Positions 54,881-64,000 of a DNA stretch of 64,000 nucleotides are shown here, piece after piece. Source of the stretch: Clostridium ljungdahlii DSM 13528 (GTDB lineage Bacteria > Bacillota > Clostridia > Clostridiales > Clostridiaceae). The notes beneath the pieces were generated by a model, which was not told where the DNA came from, did no database searches, and saw only the letters and a program-made list of their open reading frames with translations. Where the stretch lies: the NCBI RefSeq assembly GCF_000143685.1, contig NC_014328.1:1240001-1304000 (forward strand), read 5' to 3'. How positions within the stretch are numbered: position 1 is the stretch's first letter; each line of letters begins with the position of its first letter. Made by a program: the position numbers and the translations under genes.

Positions 54881-55627
54881 ATGCAGGCACTTGGGTTAAT
54901 CGAAACAATAGGACTTATTGCAGCTATTGAGAGCGCAGATGCTATGCTCAAGGCAGCAGATGTGAATCTCTTAGAAAAGACATATGTAGGAGGGGGACTT
55001 GTTTCGATTGCTGTAACTGGTGATGTGGGTGCTGTGAAGGCAGCTGTAGACGCTGGTGGAGCGGCAGTTAGAAACATAAATGACACATTGCTTGTTTCAC
55101 AACATGTGATTCCCCGTCCACATGAGGAATTAGATAATATAATTGTATCAGCAGTACCACTGAAAGATAGAAATATTCCAACTGTCGCTCCAGCGAAAAA
55201 CCAACCAGAAGATGAAACAACAGTTGAAGTAATTGAAGAAGATACTGTAGAGGTTCCTGTTAAAATAGAAGATTCAATAGTAGAGGACTCAATAGAAGAG
55301 AATTCAACAGTGGAAGATCCAGCAGTGGAAGACTCTAAAGAAGAGAATTCAACAGTAGAAAATTCAGAGAATGAGGAGCTTTTGCCAGAAAAAATAACTG
55401 ATCCTTTGAAAATGGATTTAACTAAACTAAATAGGAAAGCCGTAGATAAGATGGTACTTGACTATGGTTTAGAAAAAGCTATTGAGATTTTGAGTAAGTT
55501 TAAGGTAATAGAGCTTCGAAATCTCGCTCGTAAATATAAGAACTTTGGTATCAAAGGAAGATCCATTTCTAAAGCAGACAAGAAGTTACTGCTTATAGAG
55601 TTCAAAAAATATTATGGGCATAATTAG
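54881..55627 (+). CDS. BMC-H shell protein with acidic repeat linker and SAP-like tail
   Basis: 248 residues. Residues 1-90 are a standard BMC domain (QALGLIETIGLIAAIESADAM, pore [23 protein letters not shown]). A linker of about 60 residues is built of short acidic repeats (VEDSIEENSTVEDPAVEDS). The C-terminal 70 residues (FKVIELRNLARKYKNFGIKG..SKADKKLLLIEF) look like a SAP/Rho-N-type helical domain, so this shell protein may tether to nucleic acid or cargo (inference). Confidence 0.85.
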   Translation: MQALGLIETIGLIAAIESADAMLKAADVNLLEKTYVGGGLVSIAVTGDVGAVKAAVDAGGAAVRNINDTLLVSQHVIPRPHEELDNIIVSAVPLKDRNIPTVAPAKNQPEDETTVEVIEEDTVEVPVKIEDSIVEDSIEENSTVEDPAVEDSKEENSTVENSENEELLPEKITDPLKMDLTKLNRKAVDKMVLDYGLEKAIEILSKFKVIELRNLARKYKNFGIKGRSISKADKKLLLIEFKKYYGHN

Positions 55628-55678
55628 CCAGCTATAAAAATTAAAATATATAAATAATAAACAATGGAGGGAACACAA

Positions 55679-57232
55679 TTGGAAAATTTTGATAAAGACT
55701 TACGTTCTATACAAGAAGCAAGAGATCTTGCACGTTTAGGAAAAATTGCAGCAGACCAAATTGCTGATTATACTGAAGAACAAATTGATAAAATCCTATG
55801 TAATATGGTTAGGGTAGCAGAAGAAAATGCAGTTTGCCTTGGTAAAATGGCTGCAGAAGAAACTGGTTTTGGAAAAGCTGAAGATAAGGCTTATAAGAAC
55901 CATATGGCTGCTACTACAGTATATAATTACATCAAGGATATGAAGACTATTGGTGTTATAAAAGAAGATAAAAGTGAAGGTGTAATTGAATTTGCAGAAC
56001 CAGTTGGTTTATTAATGGGTATTGTACCATCTACAAATCCAACATCTACTGTTATTTATAAATCAATCATTGCAATTAAATCAAGAAATGCAATTGTATT
56101 CTCACCACACCCAGCTGCATTAAAATGTTCAACAAAAGCAATAGAACTTATGCGTGATGCAGCAGTAGCAGCAGGAGCTCCTGCAAATGTAATTGGTGGT
56201 ATTGTTACACCATCTATACAAGCTACAAATGAACTTATGAAAGCTAAAGAAGTTGCTATGATAATTGCAACTGGAGGCCCTGGAATGGTAAAGGCTGCAT
56301 ATAGTTCAGGAACACCTGCAATAGGCGTTGGTGCTGGTAACTCTCCATCCTATATTGAAAGAACTGCTGATGTTCATCAATCAGTTAAAGATATAATAGC
56401 TAGTAAGAGTTTTGACTATGGTACTATTTGTGCATCCGAGCAGTCTGTAATTGCAGAAGAATGCAACCATGATGAAATAGTAGCTGAATTTAAGAAACAA
56501 GGCGGATATTTCATGACAGCTGAAGAAACTGCAAAAGTTTGCAGCGTACTTTTTAAACCTGGTACACACAGCATGAGCGCTAAGTTTGTAGGAAGAGCTC
56601 CTCAGGTTATAGCAGAAGCTGCAGGTTTCACAGTTCCAGAAGGAACAAAAGTATTAATAGGAGAACAAGGCGGAGTTGGTAATGGTTACCCTCTATCTTA
56701 TGAGAAACTTACAACAGTACTTGCTTTCTATACAGTTAAAGATTGGCATGAAGCATGTGAGCTTAGTATAAGATTACTTCAAAATGGTCTTGGACATACA
56801 ATGAACATTCATACAAATGATAGAGACTTAGTAATGAAGTTTGCTAAAAAACCAGCATCCCGTATCTTAGTTAATACTGGTGGAAGCCAGGGAGGTACTG
56901 GTGCAAGCACAGGATTAGCACCTGCATTTACATTAGGTTGTGGTACATGGGGAGGAAGCTCTGTTTCTGAAAATGTTACTCCATTACATTTAATCAATAT
57001 AAAGAGAGTAGCATATGGTCTTAAAGATTGTACTACATTAGCTGCAGACGATACAACTTTCAATCATCCTGAACTTTGCGGAAGCAAAAATGACTTAGGA
57101 TTCTGTGCTACAAGCCCTGCAGAATTTGCAGCAAAGAGCAATTGTGATAGCACTGCTGCAGATACTACTGATAATGATAAACTTGCTAGACTCGTAAGTG
57201 AATTAGTAGCTGCAATGAAGGGAGCTAACTAA
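55679..57232 (+). CDS. CoA-acylating aldehyde dehydrogenase (PduP/EutE-like)
   Basis: 517 residues from TTG 55679 (GGAGGG upstream; the in-frame ATG 15 bases earlier has none). It converts propionaldehyde and CoA to propionyl-CoA with NAD+. The catalytic Cys251 is in GTICASEQ; GPGMVKAAYSSG and GGSQGGTGASTG are cofactor regions. The N-terminal helix (DKDLRSIQEARDLARLGK) or the C-terminal helix (LARLVSELVAAMKG) could target it to the lumen. Confidence 0.92.
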   Translation: MENFDKDLRSIQEARDLARLGKIAADQIADYTEEQIDKILCNMVRVAEENAVCLGKMAAEETGFGKAEDKAYKNHMAATTVYNYIKDMKTIGVIKEDKSEGVIEFAEPVGLLMGIVPSTNPTSTVIYKSIIAIKSRNAIVFSPHPAALKCSTKAIELMRDAAVAAGAPANVIGGIVTPSIQATNELMKAKEVAMIIATGGPGMVKAAYSSGTPAIGVGAGNSPSYIERTADVHQSVKDIIASKSFDYGTICASEQSVIAEECNHDEIVAEFKKQGGYFMTAEETAKVCSVLFKPGTHSMSAKFVGRAPQVIAEAAGFTVPEGTKVLIGEQGGVGNGYPLSYEKLTTVLAFYTVKDWHEACELSIRLLQNGLGHTMNIHTNDRDLVMKFAKKPASRILVNTGGSQGGTGASTGLAPAFTLGCGTWGGSSVSENVTPLHLINIKRVAYGLKDCTTLAADDTTFNHPELCGSKNDLGFCATSPAEFAAKSNCDSTAADTTDNDKLARLVSELVAAMKGAN

Positions 57233-57233
57233 A

Positions 57234-57884
57234 ATGGACAAGTACGAAGCTGTTATAAAGCTTTTATTGGAAGCTGTTCAAGGTAGTCAGTCTTCTACAG
57301 AGACAAAGCAAGATACAAATGAAATCCCGGTTGGAGTTTCAAACCGTCACATTCATCTTTCACAAGCAGATTTTAACATATTATTTGGAGAAGGATACCA
57401 GGTAACAAAGATAAAGGATTTAGCACAACCAGGACAGTATGCTTGTAAAGAAACAGTAACAGTATGTGGACCAAAGGGAGCTATTGAGAAGATTAGAATT
57501 CTTGGACCATTACGTAGTAAGACACAGGTAGAAATCCTAAGAGGAGATTCTTTCAAATTGGGAGTAGCTCCAGAAGTAAGGATGTCCGGTGATTTACACG
57601 GAACACCTGGAATTGCCATAATAGGACCAAAGGGATCTGTTCAAATAAAGGAAGGTGTGATTGTTGCACAAAGACATATTCACATGACTCCTGCAGATGC
57701 ACAACATTTTGGGGTGCATGATGGACAGACAGTAAGCATTAAAGTTGATGGACCACGTGGTGGAATTTATAATAATGTTGCAATTAGAGCAAATGATACT
57801 TCAGCTTTAGAATGCCATATTGACACAGAGGAAGCAAATGCAATGTGTGTTGGCAACTCATCAAAAATTACAATAGTAAAATAG
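57234..57884 (+). CDS. pduL: Phosphate propanoyltransferase
   Basis: 216 residues, PduL family: turns acyl-CoA into acyl-phosphate and frees CoA inside the shell. It has two beta-barrel halves with VSNRHIHLSQADF (zinc ligand His) and VAQRHIHMTPADA. The N-terminus MDKYEAVIKLLLEAV is an encapsulation-type amphipathic helix followed by a linker. It starts 2 bases after the aldehyde dehydrogenase stop, showing tight coupling. Confidence 0.93.
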   Translation: MDKYEAVIKLLLEAVQGSQSSTETKQDTNEIPVGVSNRHIHLSQADFNILFGEGYQVTKIKDLAQPGQYACKETVTVCGPKGAIEKIRILGPLRSKTQVEILRGDSFKLGVAPEVRMSGDLHGTPGIAIIGPKGSVQIKEGVIVAQRHIHMTPADAQHFGVHDGQTVSIKVDGPRGGIYNNVAIRANDTSALECHIDTEEANAMCVGNSSKITIVK

Positions 57885-57932
57885 TAAAATTATAAATTAT
57901 AAAATAACAGTATTTGGAGAGGAGAAATAAAA

Positions 57933-58223
57933 ATGAAATCTGATGCATTAGGAATGATTGAAACAAAGGGGTTAGTAGGTTCTATAGAGGCTGCAGATGC
58001 AATGGTTAAGGCAGCTAACGTTAACTTAATAGGTAAAGAACATGTTGGCGGCGGTCTTGTAACAGTAATGGTAAGAGGAGATGTAGGAGCAGTAAAGGCA
58101 GCTACTGATGCTGGTGCTGCAGCAGCACAACGTGTTGGAGAATTAGTTTCTGTTCATGTTATTCCTCGTCCACACGTTGAAGTTGAAACTATCCTTCCTA
58201 AAACTGGTTTAAAGGAAGACTAA
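57933..58223 (+). CDS. BMC-H shell protein (PduA/J-like), first twin
   Basis: 96-residue hexamer-forming shell protein: [21 protein letters not shown], pore loop [14 protein letters not shown], and the C-terminal [23 protein letters not shown]. Nearly identical to its downstream neighbour, with differences at residue 3, around residue 31 and at the tail. Confidence 0.95.
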   Translation: MKSDALGMIETKGLVGSIEAADAMVKAANVNLIGKEHVGGGLVTVMVRGDVGAVKAATDAGAAAAQRVGELVSVHVIPRPHVEVETILPKTGLKED

Positions 58224-58297
58224 TATTAGAAGATATAGGATATAAGATACAAAGTAAAAAATAAAAAAAATAAATTATAAACTAGGAGGAAATAAAA

Positions 58298-58594
58298 ATG
58301 AAATATGATGCATTAGGAATGATTGAAACAAAAGGTTTAGTAGGTTCAATTGAAGCTGCAGATGCAATGGTAAAGGCAGCTAATGTTTATCTAATAGGAA
58401 AAGAACATGTTGGTGGCGGTCTTGTAACAGTAATGGTAAGAGGAGATGTAGGAGCTGTAAAGGCAGCTACTGATGCTGGTGCTGCAGCAGCACAACGTGT
58501 TGGAGAATTAGTTTCTGTTCATGTTATTCCTCGTCCACACGTTGAAGTTGAAACTATCCTTCCTAAAACTAATTTAAAGGAAGATGAAAAGTAG
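58298..58594 (+). CDS. BMC-H shell protein (PduA/J-like), second twin
   Basis: 98 residues, almost identical to the gene at 57933 in protein and largely in DNA, indicating recent duplication or gene conversion. Differences: KYD for KSD, NVYL for NVNL and a C-terminal LKEDEK. Such twins allow mixed facet hexamers or gene dosage for the most abundant shell protein. RBS AGGAGG. Last gene of the operon. Confidence 0.95.
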   Translation: MKYDALGMIETKGLVGSIEAADAMVKAANVYLIGKEHVGGGLVTVMVRGDVGAVKAATDAGAAAAQRVGELVSVHVIPRPHVEVETILPKTNLKEDEK

Positions 58595-58647
58595 ATTACA
58601 GTTTACCATTTATTTAGTAAGATATAAATGAATATTAAAGAATGTAT

Positions 58648-58686
58648 AAATCCCCTTATATTGATGATTTAAGGGGATTTTGTTTT
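58648..58686. terminator. Bidirectional terminator between shell operon and rarA
   Basis: AAATCCCCTTA and TTAAGGGGATTT form a stem of about 11 bp followed by T-rich sequence, between convergent genes. Confidence 0.85.
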
Positions 58687-58693
58687 AGGTAAG

Positions 58694-60010
58694 TTATTTT
58701 TTTTTACCCCAAAGTCTAATTAGTCTATCTTTAATTTTAGCTTCAAATCCGTTAGATGTTGGGTTATAATACACAGTATCTTTATGAGAATCGGGCAAAT
58801 ACTGTTGATTTACAAATCCTCCATATGAGTGTGGATATAAATATCCAATTCCGTGTCTTAACTTCTCTGAACCTTTGTAATGGGCATCTCTTAAATAAAG
58901 AGGTATTCCAGAATCTCTGCGTTTTCTAACATCTGTGAGGGCAGAATCAATTGCAACACAGCAAGCATTTGACTTTGGTGCTGATGCTACGTATATTGCT
59001 GCCTGAGATAGTGCATATCTACATTCAGGCATGCCTATCATATGTACAGCATTCATAGCATTTGTAGCTACTACTAAAGCCATAGGATCAGCATTTCCTA
59101 CGTCCTCTGAGGCCTGAATAGTAATTCTTCTTGCTATAAACATTGGATCTTCACCAGCATCTAACATTTTTCCAAGATAATATACTGCTGCGTCAGGAGA
59201 ACTTCCCCTAAGTGATTTTATGAAAGCGCTTATAGTATCATAGTGGGATGTACCTTGTTTATCGTACAATGTCATTTTCCTCTGGATGCATTCTTTTGCA
59301 TCGTCAGCAGTTATAAAAATTTTATCTTCCTTCCTGGATGAAGTCCTAACTGCTATATCTAAAGCATTTAAAGCCTTCCTTATATCACCATTACTATGTA
59401 CAGCAAAATAATCAAACACCTCAGGATCTACTTCTATGTTGAGATATCCAAAACCTTTTGGACTTTTGATGGCATTATTCAATGCTTCTTTAACGTTATT
59501 CTCGGAAAGATTTTTAAACTCAAAAATCATAGAACGAGAAAGAAGGGCATTATTAATTTCAAAATATGGATTTTCTGTAGTAGCACCTATCAATATGATA
59601 ATACCTTTTTCAACTGCGTTTAAAACACTATCCTGTTGAGCTTTGTTGAATCTATGTATTTCATCAATAAATAATATTGTTTTTTTAGAATAAAATTTTT
59701 GGTTATCATCTGCTTCCTTTATAATCTTCTTTACATCTGATGTACCAGAATTTACAGCACTCAATTCATAAAAATTTGCCTTTGTTGTATTAGCTATAAT
59801 TCTTGCTAATGTAGTCTTACCTACACCAGGTGGTCCGTAAAAAATAGCTGAGGAAATATTATCTGTAACTATTGCTCTATATAGCATTTTGCCTTTACTT
59901 AAAATATGCTCTTGGCCTATAAATTCTTCCAAGGTCTCTGGTCTCATTCTTTCGGCTAAAGGTTTCAATTCTTTATTATTTTTGTTATTAGCAAAATCGA
60001 ATAGATCCAT
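58694..60010 (-). CDS. rarA: Replication-associated recombination AAA+ ATPase RarA/MgsA
   Basis: 438-residue clamp-loader-like ATPase acting at stalled replication forks. Walker A is GPPGVGKTT, Walker B is LFIDEIHRFNKAQQD, sensor 1 is IGATTENPYFEIN. The C-terminal tetramerisation domain includes YLPDSHKDTVYY. Minus strand, monocistronic, starts with MDLFDFANN. Confidence 0.95.
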   Translation of the reverse strand: MDLFDFANNKNNKELKPLAERMRPETLEEFIGQEHILSKGKMLYRAIVTDNISSAIFYGPPGVGKTTLARIIANTTKANFYELSAVNSGTSDVKKIIKEADDNQKFYSKKTILFIDEIHRFNKAQQDSVLNAVEKGIIILIGATTENPYFEINNALLSRSMIFEFKNLSENNVKEALNNAIKSPKGFGYLNIEVDPEVFDYFAVHSNGDIRKALNALDIAVRTSSRKEDKIFITADDAKECIQRKMTLYDKQGTSHYDTISAFIKSLRGSSPDAAVYYLGKMLDAGEDPMFIARRITIQASEDVGNADPMALVVATNAMNAVHMIGMPECRYALSQAAIYVASAPKSNACCVAIDSALTDVRKRRDSGIPLYLRDAHYKGSEKLRHGIGYLYPHSYGGFVNQQYLPDSHKDTVYYNPTSNGFEAKIKDRLIRLWGKKK

Positions 60011-60511
60011 AATTTCACCATCCTTTTAAAATTATTCTATATTATTATACTGCAAAACTTATAGTTTTTAATGATAAAAGCAATATTCAAGTATTCTATT
60101 ACATATGTTGATTTGTTTAAAGATGTACTTAAGAAGTCTTTTGAATTAGAAATGGATATATGATAATTTGAAGGATATTTTTATATTTTTTACTAAAATT
60201 TACTTCCTATTTTTTGTTAGTATCTTATTCAAAATTTCATACATTTAAATGTTTTAGTTGGAGTAACTATTGTCTAAATATTCTATATTTTAAATAAAAA
60301 TAAAAATGCATTAATAAATAAGAGTAATTCAAACTAAGTTTCTGACGATAATGTAAAGTTTACAATGTAATTTTAAAAAAATAGCAAAAAAATTAAACAT
60401 TTTTTAAACTAATCATATTTTATGTGCTATAATTATAACAATTTATAAATCATAGAAAAATTCAATAATTGTACATTTTTTTAATGAATTTACAAAAAGG
60501 AGAAATTTAAT
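60011..60511. other. Gene-free region between rarA and alr
   Basis: About 500 very AT-rich bases with stops in all frames. TATAAT at about 60428 is a candidate -10 for alr, but the -35 is weak. I see no strong hairpin, riboswitch or repeat. Confidence 0.5.
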
Positions 60512-61672
60512 ATGTTTAGAAATTACAGACCTGTATGGGCAGAAGTAAATTTAGATAACCTCGCATATAATATGAGAAACATAAAAGCCCAAACAATGAC
60601 AAAAGAAATTTTTGGGGTAGTTAAAGCAGATGCGTATGGACATGGTGCTTTAGAAGTTTCAAAAGTACTATTGGAAAATGGAGCAACAAGATTATCCGTA
60701 GCAGTTTTAAGTGAAGGTATAGAGCTGAGAAAAGGAGGAATAACTTGTCCAATTAATATTTTAGGTGTTACACCATCTACGTTGTTTCCTGACCTTATTG
60801 GATACAGTTTGGAACCAGTAGTATTTTCATATGAATATGCAAAAAGTTTATCTGAATATGCAAATAGCAAAAACAAAAAAGTAAAAGTACATCTTGCCGT
60901 AGATAGCGGAATGGGAAGAATAGGGTTTCTTCCAACAGAGCATAATGTAGAAGAAGCAGTAAAAATAAGTAAGATTTCCAATATTGAAATTGAAAGTGTT
61001 TTTTCACATTTTTCTACAGCAGATGAGAAAGATAAAAAATATTCGAAGTTTCAATTTGATAAATATAGGTGGTTTGTCAATGAGCTAAAAGAAAAAGGTT
61101 TAAATATTAAGATTAGAGATATTTCTAATAGTGCAGCAATAGTAGACTTGCCAGAGACTTATTGTGATGGAGTAAGACCTGGAATAATACTCTATGGATA
61201 TTATCCTTCAGATGAAGTAGACAAGAGTAGGCTGGATATTAAGCCTGTTATGACACTAAAGGCAAGCGTTGTATACTTAAAAACTTTAAATGAAGGTCAG
61301 TATGTAGGATATGGAAGAAGATTTAAAACTGAACGAAGAACTGTTATAGCTACTTTGCCAGTTGGGTATGCAGATGGGTATACTAGAATCTTATCTGGAA
61401 AATTAAAAGTAATAATAAATGGTAAGCTTGCACCAGTTATAGGCAATATTTGTATGGATCAATGTATGATTGATGTCACAGATATTGAAGATGTGAAAAT
61501 TGGAGATGAAGTGATACTGATGGGCAGTGATGGAAAGGTAAAATTTGATGCTGAGGATATAGCAAAACTTTTAGGTACAATAAGCTATGAAGTACTTTGT
61601 ATGGTGAATAAGAGAGTCCCAAGGGTATATATAAAAAATGGACACGTTATAAAAGTGAAAAACTATATATAA
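60512..61672 (+). CDS. alr: Alanine racemase
   Basis: 386-residue PLP enzyme making D-alanine for the cell wall. The PLP lysine is in VVKADAYGHGALEVSK, the catalytic tyrosine in VGYGRRF, and the C-terminal barrel has GNICMDQCMIDVT. RBS AAAGGAG. Monocistronic. Confidence 0.96.
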   Translation: MFRNYRPVWAEVNLDNLAYNMRNIKAQTMTKEIFGVVKADAYGHGALEVSKVLLENGATRLSVAVLSEGIELRKGGITCPINILGVTPSTLFPDLIGYSLEPVVFSYEYAKSLSEYANSKNKKVKVHLAVDSGMGRIGFLPTEHNVEEAVKISKISNIEIESVFSHFSTADEKDKKYSKFQFDKYRWFVNELKEKGLNIKIRDISNSAAIVDLPETYCDGVRPGIILYGYYPSDEVDKSRLDIKPVMTLKASVVYLKTLNEGQYVGYGRRFKTERRTVIATLPVGYADGYTRILSGKLKVIINGKLAPVIGNICMDQCMIDVTDIEDVKIGDEVILMGSDGKVKFDAEDIAKLLGTISYEVLCMVNKRVPRVYIKNGHVIKVKNYI

Positions 61673-62055
61673 AATAATGGTTTGTTGAATAATAATTATT
61701 TGTTTAAAGAAAGAAAATACATAAAATAATTACGAAAAAAGAACGTTGAGACCTTAACAATTTAAGTACTTAGTTTATTTCAAACTGTTGTTCTTGAATA
61801 ATTTACTCTGTGACACATTAATAGCTGGCATATCTTTGTAATAGGATAAAACGTCATAATTTGATATATATCAGCTGAAAACTATATAAATTTATTCAGA
61901 TTTATATAAAACATCTTAAATTTAGTAATGATTTATTTTATATTAGGTAGTAGTTAAAATATAAGAAATCTAGTAAAATAGAGTTATTATTTTTTAACAT
62001 AGAGTACAGAATTTTACACAACCTAATAAAATTAAATGGATAAAGGGTGAATTTT
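61673..62055. other. Gene-free region between alr and the XRE-cupin regulator
   Basis: About 380 AT-rich bases with no credible gene. Short inverted fragments (AAGAAC... / ...GTTCTT around 61740-61797) are weak. I see no clear terminator for alr. Confidence 0.4.
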
Positions 62056-62601
62056 ATGAAATTTGGATTTAAAATTAGAAAATTGAGGCAGGAAAAAAGT
62101 ATAAGTATAGAGCAACTAGCTGAAATGGCAAAACTTAGTACAGGGCTCATAAGTCAAGTAGAAAGAAACATAACAGGACCTTCTGTAACTACCTTGTGGA
62201 AAATAGCTAAAGCATTAAATGTATCAATGAATTATTTTTTCGATGAAGATGAATATGAAGAAAAAGATAATGTAGTAAGAAAAGATAAAAGAAAAATGAT
62301 AATTCTTCCTAATTCTAAAATAACATATGAGCTATTGTCACCTAATATTAAGGGAAAAATAGAATATCTATTAGTAGAAATAGATGCAGGAGAGTGTAAT
62401 ACAAAAGATCTTATATGCCATGAGGGAGAAGAATGTGGTTATATAATTAAAGGAACGTTAAAAGTTAAATTAGGTAATAAAGAACATATTTTAGAAGAAG
62501 GCGATAGCATATATTTTAATAGTAATGTACCACATAGATATATAAATGCTGGCAATGAAAAAGTTATATCTATATGGGCCATGACCCCACCTAGTTTTTA
62601 A
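62056..62601 (+). CDS. XRE-family regulator with C-terminal cupin domain
   Basis: 181 residues: an HTH_3 domain (about 5-60: IRKLRQEKSISIEQLAEMAKLS, LISQVERN) and a cupin_2 domain (about 105-175: CGYIIKGTLKVKL, EEGDSIYFNSNVPHRYIN). Such proteins repress transport or amino acid/polyamine genes in response to small ligands. It is 310 bases upstream of the oligopeptide-binding gene, which it may regulate (inference). ATG 62056 after AAAGGGTG. Confidence 0.88.
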   Translation: MKFGFKIRKLRQEKSISIEQLAEMAKLSTGLISQVERNITGPSVTTLWKIAKALNVSMNYFFDEDEYEEKDNVVRKDKRKMIILPNSKITYELLSPNIKGKIEYLLVEIDAGECNTKDLICHEGEECGYIIKGTLKVKLGNKEHILEEGDSIYFNSNVPHRYINAGNEKVISIWAMTPPSF

Positions 62602-62745
62602 AAGTATTTAAGATTATTTTCACTATGATGAAAAAGCAGTCTGACTAGTTTCATTCTATTTATATCTATATAACAAATTACTGCTACATTCATTAACATA
62701 TTATCAAAAGAATAAGAATAAAATATAAAAATTATCAAAAAAACA

Positions 62746-62774
62746 TTGAAATTATTATTAAACAGTGATATTAT
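62746..62774 (+). promoter_or_regulatory. Promoter upstream of the oligopeptide-binding gene
   Basis: TTGAAA (62746-62751), a 17-base spacer and TATTAT (62769-62774), a good sigma-A promoter. The rest of 62602-62912 is gene-free and AT-rich. Confidence 0.6.
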
Positions 62775-62912
62775 TAAACACAATATTATAGGCAAACAGA
62801 ATTTTTATAACTTTCCAATTCAATATATTGAAAATAAGGAGATGGTATTTGATAAATAGAATCTAACGAGAATGTATAAGTACTTAAAAAAATAAGTTTG
62901 TGGAGGGGACAA

Positions 62913-64000
62913 ATGGAGAAGACAAAGATGTACAAAAAAAGATTATGTGCAATTTTGATGGGAGTTTGTTTAGCTGCATTTTCAGTAGGATGTGGAAATA
63001 CAACTTCATCAAGCAATGCAAATGGTTCTAGTTCATCAGACAAAAGTAAATTAACTATTGCTATTAATGGAGACATGGGAACTTTGGATCCAGGTGTTAC
63101 AATGGATAATATGGCATGGAAAATAACATATCCTGCTTACGAAAGGCTTGTACAATTTAATGGTGAATCTACAGACATAAAACCAGCATTAGCAACTAAA
63201 TGGGAGACAAGCGGTGATGGACTTACATGGACTTTTCATTTAGACAAGGGACATAAATTTGCAGATGGAACAGAGGTTACATCAGATGCTGTAAAATTTT
63301 CCTTTGAAAGAATACTTGCTCTAAAGAAGGGACCAGCTGATACATTCAAAGTAATAAAGACTATAAATACACCAGATAAGTACACTGTTCAGTTTGTTTT
63401 AAACAGTGCTTTTCCTCAATTTTTAGCTACGCTTGCTACCAACTATAGTAGTATAGTAAATCCTAAAGTTATGAGTCATGAACAAAATGGTGATAGAGCT
63501 CAAAATTATTTGGCTACTCATACAGATGGAAGTGGTGCTTATGAACTTACTGAATGGAAAAAGGGAGCTTATATACATCTTGCTTTAAATCCTAACTATT
63601 CTAAAAAACCAGCTTTAAAAGACGTTTATTTTAAACTAGTTGCAGATGCTTCATCAGCAAGACTTGAACTTGAAAAAGGTGATGTAGATATTGCAGAAGG
63701 AATAGATATCGATCAAATTGATAAACTTAAAAGTAATCAAAATGTTTCAATTGTGAAAAAGTCAAGCTTACTAGTTGATTATGTATATTTAAATTGTACA
63801 AAAGGTAATTCTGCACTTCAAAACGCAAAAGTAAGGCAAGCTATAGGCTATGCTGTTGATTATAATTCGATAATAAGTAAAGTTATGCATGGTTATGCTT
63901 CACCGATAGCAAGTCCTGTACCAAAAGGATTGTGGGGATACAATGCATCTGCTTTTAAATACACTAAAAATGTTGACAAAGCAAAATCACTGTTAAAAGA
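62913..64000 (+). CDS. ABC transporter substrate-binding lipoprotein (SBP_bac_5), 3' truncated by window
   Basis: An open frame from ATG 62913 runs off the window end (at least 362 residues). It has a signal peptide with lipobox FSVGC, a serine/asparagine-rich linker, then the oligo/dipeptide-binding fold: GTLDPGVTMDNMAW, PALATKWETSGDGLTWTFHL, FADGTEVTSDAVKFSFERI and VRQAIGYAVDY. It would deliver peptides or nickel-like ligands to an ABC importer expected downstream. GGAGGGG is the RBS. Confidence 0.93.
   Translation, partial: MEKTKMYKKRLCAILMGVCLAAFSVGCGNTTSSSNANGSSSSDKSKLTIAINGDMGTLDPGVTMDNMAWKITYPAYERLVQFNGESTDIKPALATKWETSGDGLTWTFHLDKGHKFADGTEVTSDAVKFSFERILALKKGPADTFKVIKTINTPDKYTVQFVLNSAFPQFLATLATNYSSIVNPKVMSHEQNGDRAQNYLATHTDGSGAYELTEWKKGAYIHLALNPNYSKKPALKDVYFKLVADASSARLELEKGDVDIAEGIDIDQIDKLKSNQNVSIVKKSSLLVDYVYLNCTKGNSALQNAKVRQAIGYAVDYNSIISKVMHGYASPIASPVPKGLWGYNASAFKYTKNVDKAKSLLK

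Noticed and set aside
62786..63076. Minus-strand frame at the start of the oligopeptide-binding gene
   Set aside because: Antisense to the signal peptide and promoter region of a clear lipoprotein gene.

Overview
The window is AT-rich, tightly packed low-GC Firmicute DNA with Shine-Dalgarno starts, many TTG/GTG starts and intrinsic terminators. The end of an Rnf operon (rnfA tail, rnfB), the complete anaerobic glycyl-radical microcompartment locus and the spacing of the clostridial housekeeping genes suggest an acetogenic Clostridium of the C. ljungdahlii / C. autoethanogenum type. The species name is an inference from memory of gene content, not an alignment.

Layout. 1-3.8 kb: end of the Rnf operon, a structured RNA with terminator, a minus-strand Gx-transporter/NusG-II pair, a DUF4397 protein, a lipoprotein, and a second copy of the structured RNA. 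3.9-9.7 kb: HAD phosphatase, a CstR-like repressor, a split ThrE-type exporter, glyA, a MerR regulator with an amidohydrolase behind a typical 19-bp-spacer MerR promoter, and a small OrtA-like protein. 9.8-13.6 kb: purL behind a promoter carrying inverted PurR-like boxes. 13.7-27.1 kb: a sugar-acid/polyol region with a divergent RpiR regulator, a zinc dehydrogenase, two FGGY kinases, two D-2-hydroxyacid dehydrogenases, an NAD-type 6-phosphogluconate dehydrogenase, a GntP permease, a KDPG/KHG aldolase, and an unusual chemoreceptor whose C-terminus is a TRAP (DctP) solute-binding domain. 27.2-28.1 kb: a DegV lipid-binding protein.

28.3-36.2 kb is a full histidine operon, hisZGDBHACFIE, with a short repeat between hisB and hisH and a large palindrome after hisE. 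The missing phosphatase step is supplied by a hisJ-type PHP phosphatase at 41.1 kb. Between them are a PAP2 phosphatase with a VanRS-like two-component pair, a hypothetical protein and an AEC transporter.

42.7-58.6 kb is the most striking region: a glycyl-radical (Grp/GRM3-like) bacterial microcompartment. A B12-independent diol dehydratase and its activase come first. They are followed by a divergent PocR-domain histidine kinase and an AraC-type response regulator. A long shell/enzyme operon then encodes PduB-like BMC-T, alcohol dehydrogenase, aquaglyceroporin, a degenerate EutT-like protein, EutJ, the GrpU Fe-S shell protein, an EutN vertex protein, EutQ, a BMC protein with an acidic repeat and SAP-like tail, CoA-acylating aldehyde dehydrogenase, PduL and twin BMC-H proteins. 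Together they would dehydrate 1,2-propanediol (or glycerol) to an aldehyde inside the shell and split it into alcohol and acyl-phosphate. The dehydratase promoter and the shell operon promoter share a gap-free 50-bp block, probably the site for the PocR/AraC pair.

58.7-64 kb: rarA (minus strand), alr, an XRE-cupin regulator, and the start of an oligopeptide ABC binding lipoprotein cut by the window end. I saw no tRNA, rRNA, CRISPR array, insertion sequence or prophage.
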